Below, piece by piece: positions 16,004 through 24,257 of a stretch of DNA of 47,210 bases. How positions within the stretch are numbered: the first letter of the stretch is position 1; every line of letters starts with the position of its first letter. Made by a program: the position numbers and the translations under genes. The stretch comes from Thermoleophilaceae bacterium (lineage in GTDB: Bacteria; Actinomycetota; Thermoleophilia; Solirubrobacterales; Thermoleophilaceae). The notes below the pieces were generated by a model. That model was not told where the DNA came from. It made no database searches and was given only the letters and a program-made list of their open reading frames with translations. Location of the stretch: positions 1 through 47,210 of the forward strand of contig JAFGJG010000055.1 of NCBI GenBank assembly GCA_016929195.1, written 5' to 3'.

Positions 16004-16867
16004 ATGGGCGTCGTGACCATCGCCGAGCTTCGCGCGGGGGGCGAGGTCGACGGCGTGTTCGCGTGCACCCGCAAGGATCGCCTCACCGCGCGCAACGGAA
16101 CCCCCTATCTGGCAGTCGAGCTGCGCGACCGCACCGGCGCCATTCCCGGCCGCGCCTTCCGCGACGCGGACTTCCTCGCGGGCCAGTTCGAGCGCGGCGA
16201 CCTGGTGCAGGTTGCGGGCAAGGTGGAGCGCTTTCGCGACGAGCTCCAGGTCGAGCTGCGCGCCATCAAGACGGCGGAGGCCGATCCGTCGGAGTTCCTC
16301 CCCGTCGCCTACCGCGACCTGGACGAGCTCGACGGCTTCCTCGAGCACCTCGCCCGCGAGGTCTACGACCCGGACCTGGCCCGGCTGCTGCGCTCGTTCC
16401 TGGGCGACGAGGGCTTCCGCGCCGACTTCCGGCGCGCTCCGTGCACCCGCAACGGGCACCACGCCTACCTCGGCGGCCTGCTGGAGCACACCGTCGCGGT
16501 GGCCACGCTCGCGCAGGAGACGTGCGTCCTGCATCCGCGCCTCAACTCGGACCTGCTGATCTGCGCGGCGATCCTCCACGACGCCGGGAAGATCCAGGAG
16601 TTCGAGCTCGGCGCGGACATCGCGCTGAGCGAGGCGGGCGAGCTCCTCGGCCACGTGGCGCTCGGCCAGCAGCTCGTCGCCGAGCGGGCCCGCAGCCTCG
16701 GCGACGTCCCTGACGCGAAGCTGCACGCGCTCTCCCACTGCATCCTGGCCCATCACGGGGCCGACTCCCTGCCCGGCCGGCGCTTCAAGTCCGTCGAGGC
16801 GCTGGCGCTGTTTCGGCTCAACGCGCTGGATTCGGGGGTCAAGGGCGCGCTCGAGCACGGCCTCTAG
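16004..16867 (+). CDS. YhaM-like 3'-5' exoribonuclease (OB-fold plus HD domain)
   Basis: This 287-residue protein has an N-terminal OB-fold nucleic acid-binding domain at residues 5-90 (NGTPYLAVELRDRTGAIPGRAF, then GDLVQVAGKVERF). An HD phosphohydrolase domain follows, with GGLLEHTVAVA, the signature ILHDAGKIQEFE (H192, D193) and ILAHHGADS. This order is that of Bacillus YhaM/CbfA, which degrades RNA (and single-stranded DNA) from the 3' end. It is slightly shorter than YhaM (about 314 residues). The ATG at 16004 begins MGVVTIAEL; the open frame upstream is antisense to the PAC2 gene. The PAS gene starts 12 bp after its stop. Confidence 0.9.
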   Translation: MGVVTIAELRAGGEVDGVFACTRKDRLTARNGTPYLAVELRDRTGAIPGRAFRDADFLAGQFERGDLVQVAGKVERFRDELQVELRAIKTAEADPSEFLPVAYRDLDELDGFLEHLAREVYDPDLARLLRSFLGDEGFRADFRRAPCTRNGHHAYLGGLLEHTVAVATLAQETCVLHPRLNSDLLICAAILHDAGKIQEFELGADIALSEAGELLGHVALGQQLVAERARSLGDVPDAKLHALSHCILAHHGADSLPGRRFKSVEALALFRLNALDSGVKGALEHGL

Positions 16868-16879
16868 GGCGGCAGACAC

Positions 16880-19732
16880 ATGTTCGATGGCGGCTTGCAC
16901 GGGTCGTGGCCCGACCGCTTCCGACCGATTGACCATTTGGTGCCGAAAGAGTCGACGACCCTTGACGCCCTGGCCACGCCCGAAGCCGTCGAGCAGCTGC
17001 TCCGCCAGCTCGTCGACTCGCGCTTCGTGCTGACGGACAGGAGCGGCTGCATCACGCGCTGGAGCAGGCCCGCCGAGAGCATCTTCGGCTGGCCGGCGAG
17101 CGCGATGGTCGGCCGCGGCCTGCTCGAGACGCTGGCCATCCCCGGCGCGATTCCGGCGAACGGGGGCCACCTGGAGGCCGCGGCCCGCCGCAAGGACGGG
17201 TCGGAGGTCAAGGTCGACCTCACGCTCGTGCCGGTGCAGATGGCGCACAGCCTGGAGTTCAACGGCTTCCTCGAGGCACTCGAGATCGTCGGCCCGCGGG
17301 TGGCGGCACTGGAGCGGCTACAGCAGAGCCACCGGACCGTCGTCGAATGGATCGCCGCCGCGCTCGTCGGCCGCGCGGAGTCCCCGGAGGACCAGCCCGC
17401 GGGCACGATCGTCGCCTTCCGCGGCCTCGACGAGCCGCTCACCCTGCCTCCCGACGTGGAGGAGGCGGGCCGGGAGCCCCCCGAGCCGGGCGCCGCCGCG
17501 GCGCCCGCCCGCCTGGACGCGGAGCTGGCGGACGCACGCGCGCGGGCGGTGGCCGCCGCGGACCGGATCGCCGAGCTCGAGAGCGCGAGCGGGCGGCTCG
17601 ACACCGAGCTCGCCGAGGCGCGCGGTGCGATGGAGGAGATGCACGCCCACCTCGAGGAGCTGCGCGCGGAGCTGAAGGAGTCGCGGTCGGCGCTCGAGGA
17701 GCGCGATCGCAGCAGCCGGCACGAGCTGGAGACGCGGCTCGAGGAGACGCGTGAGGAGCTGTCGCAGCTCGGTGCGCGGCTCGGGGAGAGCCGCGAGGAC
17801 GAGCTCCAGGCCGACATCGAAAGGACGAAGGCGAGGCTCGCCGGGTTCGAGGAGCTTCTCGCGCAGCGCGACTACGGCACGCAGCTCGACGAGGCGCGCG
17901 CGCAGATCGCCGCGCTCGGCGAGGAGACGCGCGCCAAGGTCGCTGCTCTCGAGGAGGCCCTGGGCGACGACGACGCCGAGCGGCGCCTGCGCGACGAGCT
18001 TCACCAGACCGGCGCGAAGGTGGCCGCGCTCGAGCGAGCGCTCGCCGAGGACGCCCGGTTCGAGGAGCTGCGCGCGGCCCTGGATGCCGCGGCGGCCAAG
18101 CTCGCCGGCATCGAGCAGGCGCAGGCGGAGGACGATTCGCAGGAGCGGCTGCACGCGCAGATCGAGGCCGCGGCGCAGCGCGTCGAGCGGCTGGAGGGGA
18201 CGCTCGCGAGCTCGGGCGTCGAGGAGCGCCTGGCCGGCGAGCTGGACGCCACGCGCGCGCGTCTCGCCGAGCTGGAGCAGCGCCTGCGCTCCGAGACGGG
18301 AGAGGCCCAGGAGGTCGATCGCCTCGCGACGGAGCTCGAGGGGCTCCGCGCGTCCGTCGAGGCGCTGCGCTCCGCGCCGGTCCAGGCAGCGGTCGAGGGC
18401 GGGGCGGACCCGGCCGCCGTGGCCGAGCTGTCCGCGCTCCTCGAGCGCGCCCACGGGCTAGTGGCCGAGGTGGACGCCCGCGCGTCCGGAGTGGCCGAGG
18501 CCGTGGACGCCGCCGCCGGGCATTCCACGCATGCGGCCGAGGCGGCCGCGGCCGCCAGGTCGGCCGCCGAGCGCCAGGCCGAGGAGGCCGCCACGCAGTC
18601 GGAGGCACTGAGGCAGCTGAGCGCCGACGTACGCGAGCGCGCCGAGACCGCGCGCGAGGCCATGTCCACCGCCCACCAGGCGGCCGCCGCGGCTGTGGAG
18701 CACGCCGCGAAGAGCGCCGAGTCGGAGGCGGCGGCGAGGCGGCACAGCGAGGTGCAGGTGGAGGTCGAGGGCCGGATCGCCGAGGCGGAGCGGCTGGCCG
18801 AGAGCACCGCCGCGGAATCGCGGCGCGCTCAGGACGCTGCCGGCGCCGCCGAGGGGCACGCGTCGCGCGCCGCCGCTGCCGCCGGCGCCGCCGAGCAGAG
18901 CGGATCGCGAGCCGAGCAGAGCGCCACCCGCGCGGCCGAGGCCACGGGCGCGGCGGAACGGCACGCACACCAGGCGGGCGAGGCCGCCGGCGCGGCCGAC
19001 TCCCACGTGGAGGCGGCGCGCAGGGAGGTGGCCGCCGCGCACGCGCATGCCACGAAGGCCCACGAGGCCGCGGCTCCGGTCGAGGTGCGGATGACGCGCG
19101 CGGTCGACGCCGCCTCGGCGGCCGACGAGCACGCCGACCGCGCCGCGGAGCACGCCCGTGCCGCCGACGGCCACCTGAGCACGCTGGCCCGCGCCCAGGA
19201 GGCCGCGGAGAAGCTCGCCGCCCGCGCGGAGGCGGCCGCCGCAGCCGCCGAGCGTGCCGCCGCCGAGGCGCGCCGCGCGGCGGACGCGCAGCCGGCTCAC
19301 GGCGTGCCGGAGTGGAATGGAAACGGGGACGGCGGCCGCGCGCAGGAGGAGCGCCGCCCGCTCATCAAGCGCCGCCCCTCCGACAAGCCGCCGCGCGAGC
19401 CCCGCGCCGGCTTCGACGACGTGCCCAAGCCGCTCGCGAGCATCCGGCTCGACGGGCACTTCGGCGAGATCAACCCGGCCTTCAGCGAGCTGGTGGGCTA
19501 TCCCGAGCAGGAGTTCCAGGCGGCGAGCTGGCCTCCCGTGGCCGACCGCGCCAACCTCGCGAAGCACCGCGAGCAGCTGCAGTGCATGCTCGCCGGCGAG
19601 GTCGAGTCGGCGCGCGTCGACACCGGCTACGTGCACGCCCAGGGGCTGCTCGTCCCGGTCGTCGGCGAGATCTCGCTGGTCCGCGAGTCCGGCCAGCCGA
19701 GCCACTTCCTCCTGCAGGTGGACGCGAACTAG
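16880..19732 (+). CDS. Large PAS - coiled coil - PAS protein without a recognisable output domain
   Basis: The protein is 950 residues. Residues 35-140 form a PAS-like sensor (FVLTDRSGCITRWSRPAESI, then GWPASAMVGRGLLETL). Residues 195-510 are a heptad-rich acidic coiled coil (repeats of ELAEARGAMEEMHAHLEELR type). Residues 530-830 are an Ala-rich helical rod of loose 11- to 14-residue repeats (AAEATGAAERHAHQAGEAAG). A basic linker leads to a second PAS domain at 858-950 (GHFGEINPAFSELVGYPEQE). I find no kinase, GGDEF, EAL, cyclase, HTH, methyl-accepting or transmembrane segment. The layout suggests a long cytoplasmic rod with a sensor at each end, perhaps a scaffold or polarity protein. It follows the exoribonuclease gene by 12 bp and precedes the amidohydrolase by 28 bp. 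Confidence 0.85.
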   Translation: MFDGGLHGSWPDRFRPIDHLVPKESTTLDALATPEAVEQLLRQLVDSRFVLTDRSGCITRWSRPAESIFGWPASAMVGRGLLETLAIPGAIPANGGHLEAAARRKDGSEVKVDLTLVPVQMAHSLEFNGFLEALEIVGPRVAALERLQQSHRTVVEWIAAALVGRAESPEDQPAGTIVAFRGLDEPLTLPPDVEEAGREPPEPGAAAAPARLDAELADARARAVAAADRIAELESASGRLDTELAEARGAMEEMHAHLEELRAELKESRSALEERDRSSRHELETRLEETREELSQLGARLGESREDELQADIERTKARLAGFEELLAQRDYGTQLDEARAQIAALGEETRAKVAALEEALGDDDAERRLRDELHQTGAKVAALERALAEDARFEELRAALDAAAAKLAGIEQAQAEDDSQERLHAQIEAAAQRVERLEGTLASSGVEERLAGELDATRARLAELEQRLRSETGEAQEVDRLATELEGLRASVEALRSAPVQAAVEGGADPAAVAELSALLERAHGLVAEVDARASGVAEAVDAAAGHSTHAAEAAAAARSAAERQAEEAATQSEALRQLSADVRERAETAREAMSTAHQAAAAAVEHAAKSAESEAAARRHSEVQVEVEGRIAEAERLAESTAAESRRAQDAAGAAEGHASRAAAAAGAAEQSGSRAEQSATRAAEATGAAERHAHQAGEAAGAADSHVEAARREVAAAHAHATKAHEAAAPVEVRMTRAVDAASAADEHADRAAEHARAADGHLSTLARAQEAAEKLAARAEAAAAAAERAAAEARRAADAQPAHGVPEWNGNGDGGRAQEERRPLIKRRPSDKPPREPRAGFDDVPKPLASIRLDGHFGEINPAFSELVGYPEQEFQAASWPPVADRANLAKHREQLQCMLAGEVESARVDTGYVHAQGLLVPVVGEISLVRESGQPSHFLLQVDAN

Positions 19733-19746
19733 GGCGCGCGCGCCGG

Positions 19747-19752
19747 TAGGCT
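19747..19752 (+). promoter_or_regulatory. -10-like box TAGGCT for the amidohydrolase gene
   Basis: TAGGCT lies exactly 8 nt before the GTG at 19761, the same hexamer and spacing as at the epimerase-like gene (1425-1430). Confidence 0.45.
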
Positions 19753-19760
19753 GCGCCGCC

Positions 19761-20891
19761 GTGCAGTCCGATCCCGCGCTCCTCACCCTGCTCGACCGTG
19801 CGCGGGAGGAGGTCCCGGGCGTCGAGATCTACGACGCCCACACCCACCTCGGCGACAAGGACCCCGACGGGTTCCGCTGCACCGGCCCGGAGCTGCTCGA
19901 GCTGCTCGGGCGCGCCGACGCGCGCGGCGTCGTCTTCCCGATGCACGAGCCAGACGGCTATCCGCCGGCTAACGACATGGTCATCGCCGAGGCGGAGGCC
20001 TCGGACGGCCGGCTGGTCCCCTTCTGCCGGCTCGATCCCGAGGACGGGCCGCTCGCCGAGGCCGAGCGGGCCCTGGATGCGGGCGCGCGCGGCATCAAGC
20101 TCCACCCCCGGGCCGAGCGGTTCGCGCTGGACCACCCGGCCCTCCGCGACGTGTTCGCGCTCGCCGACGAGCGCCGCCTGCCGGTCCTGGTCCACGCGGG
20201 CCGGGGCATCCCGGCGCTCGGCCGGCACTCGGTCGAGGCCACCGGGCGCCACCCCGGCATGCGCCTGATCCTCGCCCACGCCGGCATCTCGGACCTGTCC
20301 TGGATCTGGCAGGAGGCGCCCTCCCACCCGAACCTCTTCTTCGACACCTCGTGGTGGGCGCCGACCGACCTCCAGGGCCTGCTGGCGCTGGTGCCCCCCG
20401 GACAGGTGCTGTTCGCGAGCGACGCCCCCTACGGCGCGACCGCGATGTCCGCCACGTGGGCGATCAGGCACGCGCTCCAGGTCGGGCTGACGCCGGACCA
20501 GGTGCGGAGCGTCATGGGCGGACAGCTGACCCGGCTGCTCGACGGCGAGGACCCGATCGACGCCGGCCCGGCGCGCGGGCCGGCGCCGCTGCCCACCGAC
20601 CCGCTGCTCGACCGCGCCCACACCTTCCTCGTGGCCTCGCTCGGCCAGGGCTTCGTCGGGCACGAGCCGGCCGAGACGCTCGCCCTCGCGCGGCTGGCCT
20701 GCGACGTGGGCGACGGCGTGCCGCACGCGGAGGTCTTCCGCTGGATCGATTGGCTGATCGAGAACCGCGCGCTCTACGACCCCGGCGGGCCCGAGCGCCC
20801 GGCGCGCTTCGCGAGCGGGCTGCCGCTGATCGTCCTGGCCAGCGTGCTGGCGCGCACGCCGGACGTGCCGCTGCCGCCGCTGCCGGACTAG
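19761..20891 (+). CDS. TIM-barrel metal-dependent hydrolase (amidohydrolase-2 family)
   Basis: This 376-residue protein has the amidohydrolase metal site. IYDAHTHLGD carries the HxH on the first strand. GIKLHPRAERFALDHP, VLVHAGRGIPALG and LILAHAGISDL follow, and FASDAPYGA holds the last-strand Asp. The C-terminal 110 residues after the barrel (TDPLLDRAHTFLVASLGQGF) form a helical extension. Relatives hydrolyse or decarboxylate small molecules such as ACMS and resorcylate; the substrate is unknown. The GTG at 19761 is chosen over upstream open frame because a TAGGCT box sits 8 nt before it and the PAS gene ends at 19732. Its stop shares CTAG with the stop of the convergent mpsC-like gene. Confidence 0.87.
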   Translation: MQSDPALLTLLDRAREEVPGVEIYDAHTHLGDKDPDGFRCTGPELLELLGRADARGVVFPMHEPDGYPPANDMVIAEAEASDGRLVPFCRLDPEDGPLAEAERALDAGARGIKLHPRAERFALDHPALRDVFALADERRLPVLVHAGRGIPALGRHSVEATGRHPGMRLILAHAGISDLSWIWQEAPSHPNLFFDTSWWAPTDLQGLLALVPPGQVLFASDAPYGATAMSATWAIRHALQVGLTPDQVRSVMGGQLTRLLDGEDPIDAGPARGPAPLPTDPLLDRAHTFLVASLGQGFVGHEPAETLALARLACDVGDGVPHAEVFRWIDWLIENRALYDPGGPERPARFASGLPLIVLASVLARTPDVPLPPLPD

Positions 20892-21232
20892 TCGCCTGAT
20901 TCCGGCTCGGGCTCGAGCACGAACATCTCGAAGCCCATGGGCGGGTCGAAGACGACCTGGCTGTGGTAGGTCAGCACGTTGCGGCCCATCGCCTCAGCCA
21001 CCGCCTTCTTGAAGCGCTCCGCCTCGATCTCCTGGAAGGTCAGCCGCACCTTCCGGACCAGCTCCTGCTCACCGGACTCCACGAGCGTCCGCTCGACCGT
21101 CGTGAGGATGTCCTCGAGCACGGTCACGACGTAGTTGTCGAACGCGTAGCTCTTCGCCTTGGTCGGGCCGCGTCCGTAGCTCTCTCTGAAGATCGCGACG
21201 ACGGCGTTGGACACCGCCGCTAGCTGCTCCAC
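20888..21232 (-). CDS. MpsC-like (DUF2294) protein
   Basis: This 114-residue soluble protein matches the DUF2294/MpsC domain: VVAIFRESYGRGPTKAKSYA, then YVVTVLEDILTTVERTLVESG, then ERFKKAVAEAMGRNVLTYHS. MpsC is named from a membrane-potential-generating (Na+/bicarbonate) system in staphylococci, but single DUF2294 proteins are widespread and their role is open. The gene starts at the base directly after the sigma factor stop (21233), so translation is very likely coupled. A small soluble protein so tightly linked to a sigma gene may be a regulator of that sigma factor; this is inference only. Confidence 0.82.
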   Translation of the reverse strand: MEQLAAVSNAVVAIFRESYGRGPTKAKSYAFDNYVVTVLEDILTTVERTLVESGEQELVRKVRLTFQEIEAERFKKAVAEAMGRNVLTYHSQVVFDPPMGFEMFVLEPEPESGD

Positions 21233-22300
21233 CTAGGCGACCTCGCGGAGCGCTTCGAGCTCGCGCCGCATCGCGAGGCGCTTGAGCGCCTTCGACTCGA
21301 GCTGCCGGACGCGCTCGGCCGAGAGGCCGAGACGCCGCCCGGTCTCGCGCAGCGGCTGGGGGTCGTCCCCGTTGATCCCGTAGCGGAGGCCGATCACCTT
21401 GCGCTCGACCTCGGGCAGATCCTCGATCGTCCTGCGGAGGAGCTGCTCGCTCAGGCTGACCTCGACCTCCTGGTCCACGGGAGCGTCGGCGCCCTCGAGC
21501 AGGTCGCCCAGCGCGGTGTCGCCGTCCTCGCCGACGGGCCGGTCGAGGCTCGTGACCGTGCGGGCGGCCTCCCGCACCTCCTGGACCTGGGTGAGCGGGA
21601 GCTCGGCGGCGTCCGCGATCTCCTCGTCGCTGGGCTCACGGCCGTGCTTGGCCTGGAGCTCCCGCTCGACGCGGACGATCTTGCGCTCGCGCTGGCCGAT
21701 GTGGACCGGGATCCTGATCGTGCGGGCCTTGTTCGCGAGCCCGCGCTGGATCGCCTGGCGGACCCAGAACGTCGCGTAGGTCGAGAACTTGTAGCCCTTG
21801 CGCCAGTCGAACTTCTCGGCGGCGCGGATCAGCCCGAAGATGCCCTCCTGGATCAGGTCGAGGAGCGACAGCTCCTGGCCCTGGTACTTCTTCGCGATCG
21901 AGACCACGAGGCGCAGGTTGGAGTTGATCATGCGCTCCTTGGCCTCGAGGTCGCCCTGCTCGATCCGCTTGGCGAGCTCCACCTCCTGCTCGGCCGTGAG
22001 CAGCGGGTAGCGCCGGATCTCGTTCAGGAACAGCTGAAGGGCGTCCGTGGTTGTGGCGGCCAGCTCGCCGTTGCGGAAGGCGGTGGGCTCGACGCCCTCG
22101 CGGCCGCAGTCGTCGGTGATCTCGATGCCGAGGGTCTCCAGGTAGGACTCGAGCGAGTCGACGTCCTCCTCGTCCGCGCCCAGGGCGCGCACAAGCTCGT
22201 CGAGGTCCGAGAGCCGCGCGCAGCCGCGCTCCTCCGCGCCCGTGACGAAGGTCACCACCTCCGGCCTCGTGATTAGCTCGGGGCTGACCACGGCCTGCAT
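21233..22300 (-). CDS. RNA polymerase sigma-70 factor (RpoD/SigA-like, group 1 or 2)
   Basis: The 355-residue protein has a short acidic N-terminal segment ([20 protein letters not shown], region 1.1-like). Region 1.2 is [19 protein letters not shown]. Region 2 contains [20 protein letters not shown] and the -10-reading helix [20 protein letters not shown]. Region 3 is [16 protein letters not shown], and region 4.2 is [28 protein letters not shown] and [17 protein letters not shown] resemble, but are not identical to, the usual housekeeping YATWWIRQ. An accessory primary-like sigma is therefore likely; Thermoleophilia often have several. It lies 32 bp after a STAS gene and abuts an mpsC-like gene. 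Confidence 0.93.
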   Translation of the reverse strand: MQAVVSPELITRPEVVTFVTGAEERGCARLSDLDELVRALGADEEDVDSLESYLETLGIEITDDCGREGVEPTAFRNGELAATTTDALQLFLNEIRRYPLLTAEQEVELAKRIEQGDLEAKERMINSNLRLVVSIAKKYQGQELSLLDLIQEGIFGLIRAAEKFDWRKGYKFSTYATFWVRQAIQRGLANKARTIRIPVHIGQRERKIVRVERELQAKHGREPSDEEIADAAELPLTQVQEVREAARTVTSLDRPVGEDGDTALGDLLEGADAPVDQEVEVSLSEQLLRRTIEDLPEVERKVIGLRYGINGDDPQPLRETGRRLGLSAERVRQLESKALKRLAMRRELEALREVA

Positions 22301-22332
22301 GCTACGCCGCCCGCGCGGGTGCTGCCAGGTGG

Positions 22333-22665
22333 TCAGCCGACGGCGGAGGCGTCGTCCACCATCTCGAGCCGCTCCTCGAGACGGGTGATCGAGAAAACCC
22401 GCTGCACCGGGTCGGGGCCGCGCACGATCACGACGCGGCGGCCGTTCTCCTTGGCGCGCTCGTCGGCCGTCACGAGGCAGCGCAGCCCGGTCGAGTCGAG
22501 GAACACGAGCTTCGAGAGGTCGAGCACGAGGACGGGAGGGGCGGCCGCCTCCACGCGTCGCAGCTCCTCCTGGAGCTTCGCGGCAGACGAGAGGTCGAGC
22601 TCGCCGCGCAGGGCGATGTGCACGAGCCCGTCCCGGTCCTCAGAGTCCAAGTGGAGGATCTCCAC
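22333..22665 (-). CDS. STAS-domain protein (anti-sigma factor antagonist type)
   Basis: This 110-residue single-domain STAS protein resembles SpoIIAA/Rsb[21 protein letters not shown] and the phosphorylation-site loop [13 protein letters not shown], with Ser58 in the usual DSTG position. RsbV-type proteins, when dephosphorylated, bind an anti-sigma kinase and free the sigma factor. Here the gene sits directly upstream of a sigma-70 gene, but no RsbW-type kinase or PP2C phosphatase gene lies nearby. The GTG at 22665 begins the first beta strand; longer forms would overlap the transporter gene. The gap to that gene is 11 bp. Confidence 0.88.
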   Translation of the reverse strand: MEILHLDSEDRDGLVHIALRGELDLSSAAKLQEELRRVEAAAPPVLVLDLSKLVFLDSTGLRCLVTADERAKENGRRVVIVRGPDPVQRVFSITRLEERLEMVDDASAVG

Positions 22666-22676
22666 TGGGCGGGACG

Positions 22677-23069
22677 CTAGCGGGTAGCGCGGCGCAGGGG
22701 AAGGCCGGCGCGGCCGAGCAGGGTCCAGGCGAAATAGAGCTGGACTGCGGCGAACGACAGCTCGAGCGCCCGCTCGGAGACCGTGTTGGCGAGCACCGCG
22801 CCGAGCAGGACCCCGAGCGGGGAGAGGGCGCCCACGATCAGCCCGTCCCGCAGGCGGACGTTTCCGTAGGAGCCCTGGCGCCACGCTCCGACCACCGCGA
22901 CGATGACCACCGCCACGAGCGAGGTCGAGACCGCCCGCAGCTGCGGCTCGTCCAGGAAGATCACGAGGCCCGGCACGAACAGGACCCCGCCCCCGATGCC
23001 GAGCAGCCCGCTGGCGACCCCTGCCGCCAGGCCGATCGCGATCAGTCCTGCGACCTCGAGCGGATCCAC
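22677..23069 (-). CDS. Half-length TSUP (TauE/SafE, DUF81) membrane protein, second of a pair
   Basis: This 130-residue protein has about four transmembrane segments and one TSUP motif block (ASGLLGIGGGVLFVPGLVI, then QLRAVSTSLVAVV). Full TSUP permeases have two such blocks in about 250 residues and export sulfite, sulfoacetate or related anions. This is one repeat only and pairs with the next gene upstream. The GTG at 23069 starts one base after the TGA of that gene (TGA-C-GTG), so translation is coupled. The two halves probably assemble as a heterodimer. The substrate is unknown. Confidence 0.83.
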   Translation of the reverse strand: MDPLEVAGLIAIGLAAGVASGLLGIGGGVLFVPGLVIFLDEPQLRAVSTSLVAVVIVAVVGAWRQGSYGNVRLRDGLIVGALSPLGVLLGAVLANTVSERALELSFAAVQLYFAWTLLGRAGLPLRRATR

Positions 23070-23070
23070 G

Positions 23071-23427
23071 TCAGAAGATGAGGATCGCCGCCGAGATTAC
23101 GAGCAGGACCGCGAACGCGCGCGCCACCAGCTCCTCGGAGATGCGCTGCTGGAGCGCGGTGCCCGCGACGACGCCCACGACCGCGGGCGCCGCGATCGCC
23201 ACGCCCTTGCCGAAGTCCACGTTCCCGTACGCCGTCTGTGCGGCGGCCGCCAGCAAGCCGATCACGCAGATCGCGGCCAGCGAGGTGCCCGTGGCCTCGC
23301 GCTGGTCGTAGCCGAGCCACAGCACCAGCAGAGGCACGATGATCGTCCCGCCGCCGACCCCGAACAGGGCGCTGAAGGCCCCCGCCGCGGTAGCGATCGC
23401 GGCGAGGCGCACGGGCCGGGAGGACAT
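23071..23427 (-). CDS. Half-length TSUP (TauE/SafE, DUF81) membrane protein, first of a pair
   Basis: This 118-residue protein has about four hydrophobic segments and one TSUP block (GAFSALFGVGGGTIIVPLLV, then REATGTSLAAI). It ends cleanly in an apolar helix (VLLVISAAILIF) rather than in the middle of a segment, so it does not look like a frameshifted fragment. The ATG at 23427 has a TAGTAT box 8 nt upstream, in a 20-bp gap shared with the divergent trehalose-phosphatase gene. It is first in a minus-strand run with the second half-transporter, STAS protein, sigma factor and MpsC-like protein. Confidence 0.83.
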   Translation of the reverse strand: MSSRPVRLAAIATAAGAFSALFGVGGGTIIVPLLVLWLGYDQREATGTSLAAICVIGLLAAAAQTAYGNVDFGKGVAIAAPAVVGVVAGTALQQRISEELVARAFAVLLVISAAILIF

Positions 23428-23435
23428 CGCGGGGC

Positions 23436-23442
23436 ATACTAC
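23436..23442. promoter_or_regulatory. Shared bidirectional -10 region in a 20-bp divergent gap
   Basis: ATACTAC reads TAGTAT on the minus strand (8 nt from the transporter ATG) and TACTAC on the plus strand (5 nt from the otsB GTG). Only 20 bp separate the two start codons, so both transcripts must be leaderless or nearly so, or promoters must lie inside the opposite gene. Confidence 0.5.
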
Positions 23443-23447
23443 GGGGG

Positions 23448-24257
23448 GTGTCCGCTCCGACCGCAGACGCGCTCGAGCAGGCACTGCGCCCGCTGCGGGA
23501 GGACCCCGCGGCAGCCGCGGTCCTGTGCGACATCGACGGAACGCTGGCGCCGATCGTCGAGCGCGCCGACGATGCCCACGTGCCCGAGGAGGCGGCCCTG
23601 CTGCTCAGCCGGCTGGCGCGCCGCTACGGCTGCGTGGCATGCGTCTCCGGCCGTTCCGCTGCCGAGGCCCGCCGGCTGGTCGGGGTCGGCGGGATCGCCT
23701 ACGCGGGCTCCCACGGCGCCGAGCTGCTCCCGCCGGGCGCGGGCAGCGCGCAGGTGATGCCGGCGTTCCAGAGCTGGGAGCGGCGCGTGCGCCGCTTCGC
23801 CGGCGAGCGCACCCATGAGCTGCGCCTGCTGCGGGTGCGGATCGAGGACAAGGGCCCGATCACGGCCTTCCACTGGCGCGGCGTGCCCGACGAGGAGGCG
23901 GCCCGCACGCATCTCGAGGGCGTGGCCCAGGAGGCGGAGGGCGGCGGGCTCGCAACCCACTGGGGACGCAAGGTGCTCGAGGTCCGGCCGCCGGTGCCGA
24001 TCAGCAAGGGCCGCGCGGTGCGCGAGCTCGTGACGAGCTCAGGCGTGCGGACGGCTCTGTTCGGCGGTGACGACGCCACCGACCTCGACGCGTTCGACGC
24101 GCTGGCCGCGCTCGGCGAGGAGGGCGTCCTCGACGCGAGCGTCTGTGTCGGCGTCCGCTCGGACGAGGGCCCCGCCGCCATCGTCGAGCGCGCCGACCTG
24201 GTCGTGGACGGCGTCGACGGCTTCACGCGGGTGCTCGCGGCGCTCGACGCGGCCTGA
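23448..24257 (+). CDS. otsB: Trehalose-6-phosphate phosphatase
   Basis: This 269-residue HAD-superfamily enzyme converts trehalose-6-phosphate to trehalose. Motif I is LCDIDGTLAPIV with D28 and D30. ACVSGRSAAEARRLVG is the typical T6PP motif, followed by YAGSHGAELL. WGRKVLEVRPPVPISKGRAV carries the motif III lysine, and FGGDDATDLDAF the metal Asp residues. The length is normal for the family. Trehalose serves as osmolyte and stress protectant in actinobacteria. No otsA is visible in the window. It starts at GTG 23448 and overlaps the following membrane-protein gene by one base (TGATG). Confidence 0.93.
   Translation: MSAPTADALEQALRPLREDPAAAAVLCDIDGTLAPIVERADDAHVPEEAALLLSRLARRYGCVACVSGRSAAEARRLVGVGGIAYAGSHGAELLPPGAGSAQVMPAFQSWERRVRRFAGERTHELRLLRVRIEDKGPITAFHWRGVPDEEAARTHLEGVAQEAEGGGLATHWGRKVLEVRPPVPISKGRAVRELVTSSGVRTALFGGDDATDLDAFDALAALGEEGVLDASVCVGVRSDEGPAAIVERADLVVDGVDGFTRVLAALDAA

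Noticed and set aside
22677-23427. The two half-length TSUP genes as one frameshifted pseudogene
   Set aside because: Each half has its own start with a plausible signal, complete helices and an intact motif block; TGA-C-GTG is a coupling junction rather than a damaged site.
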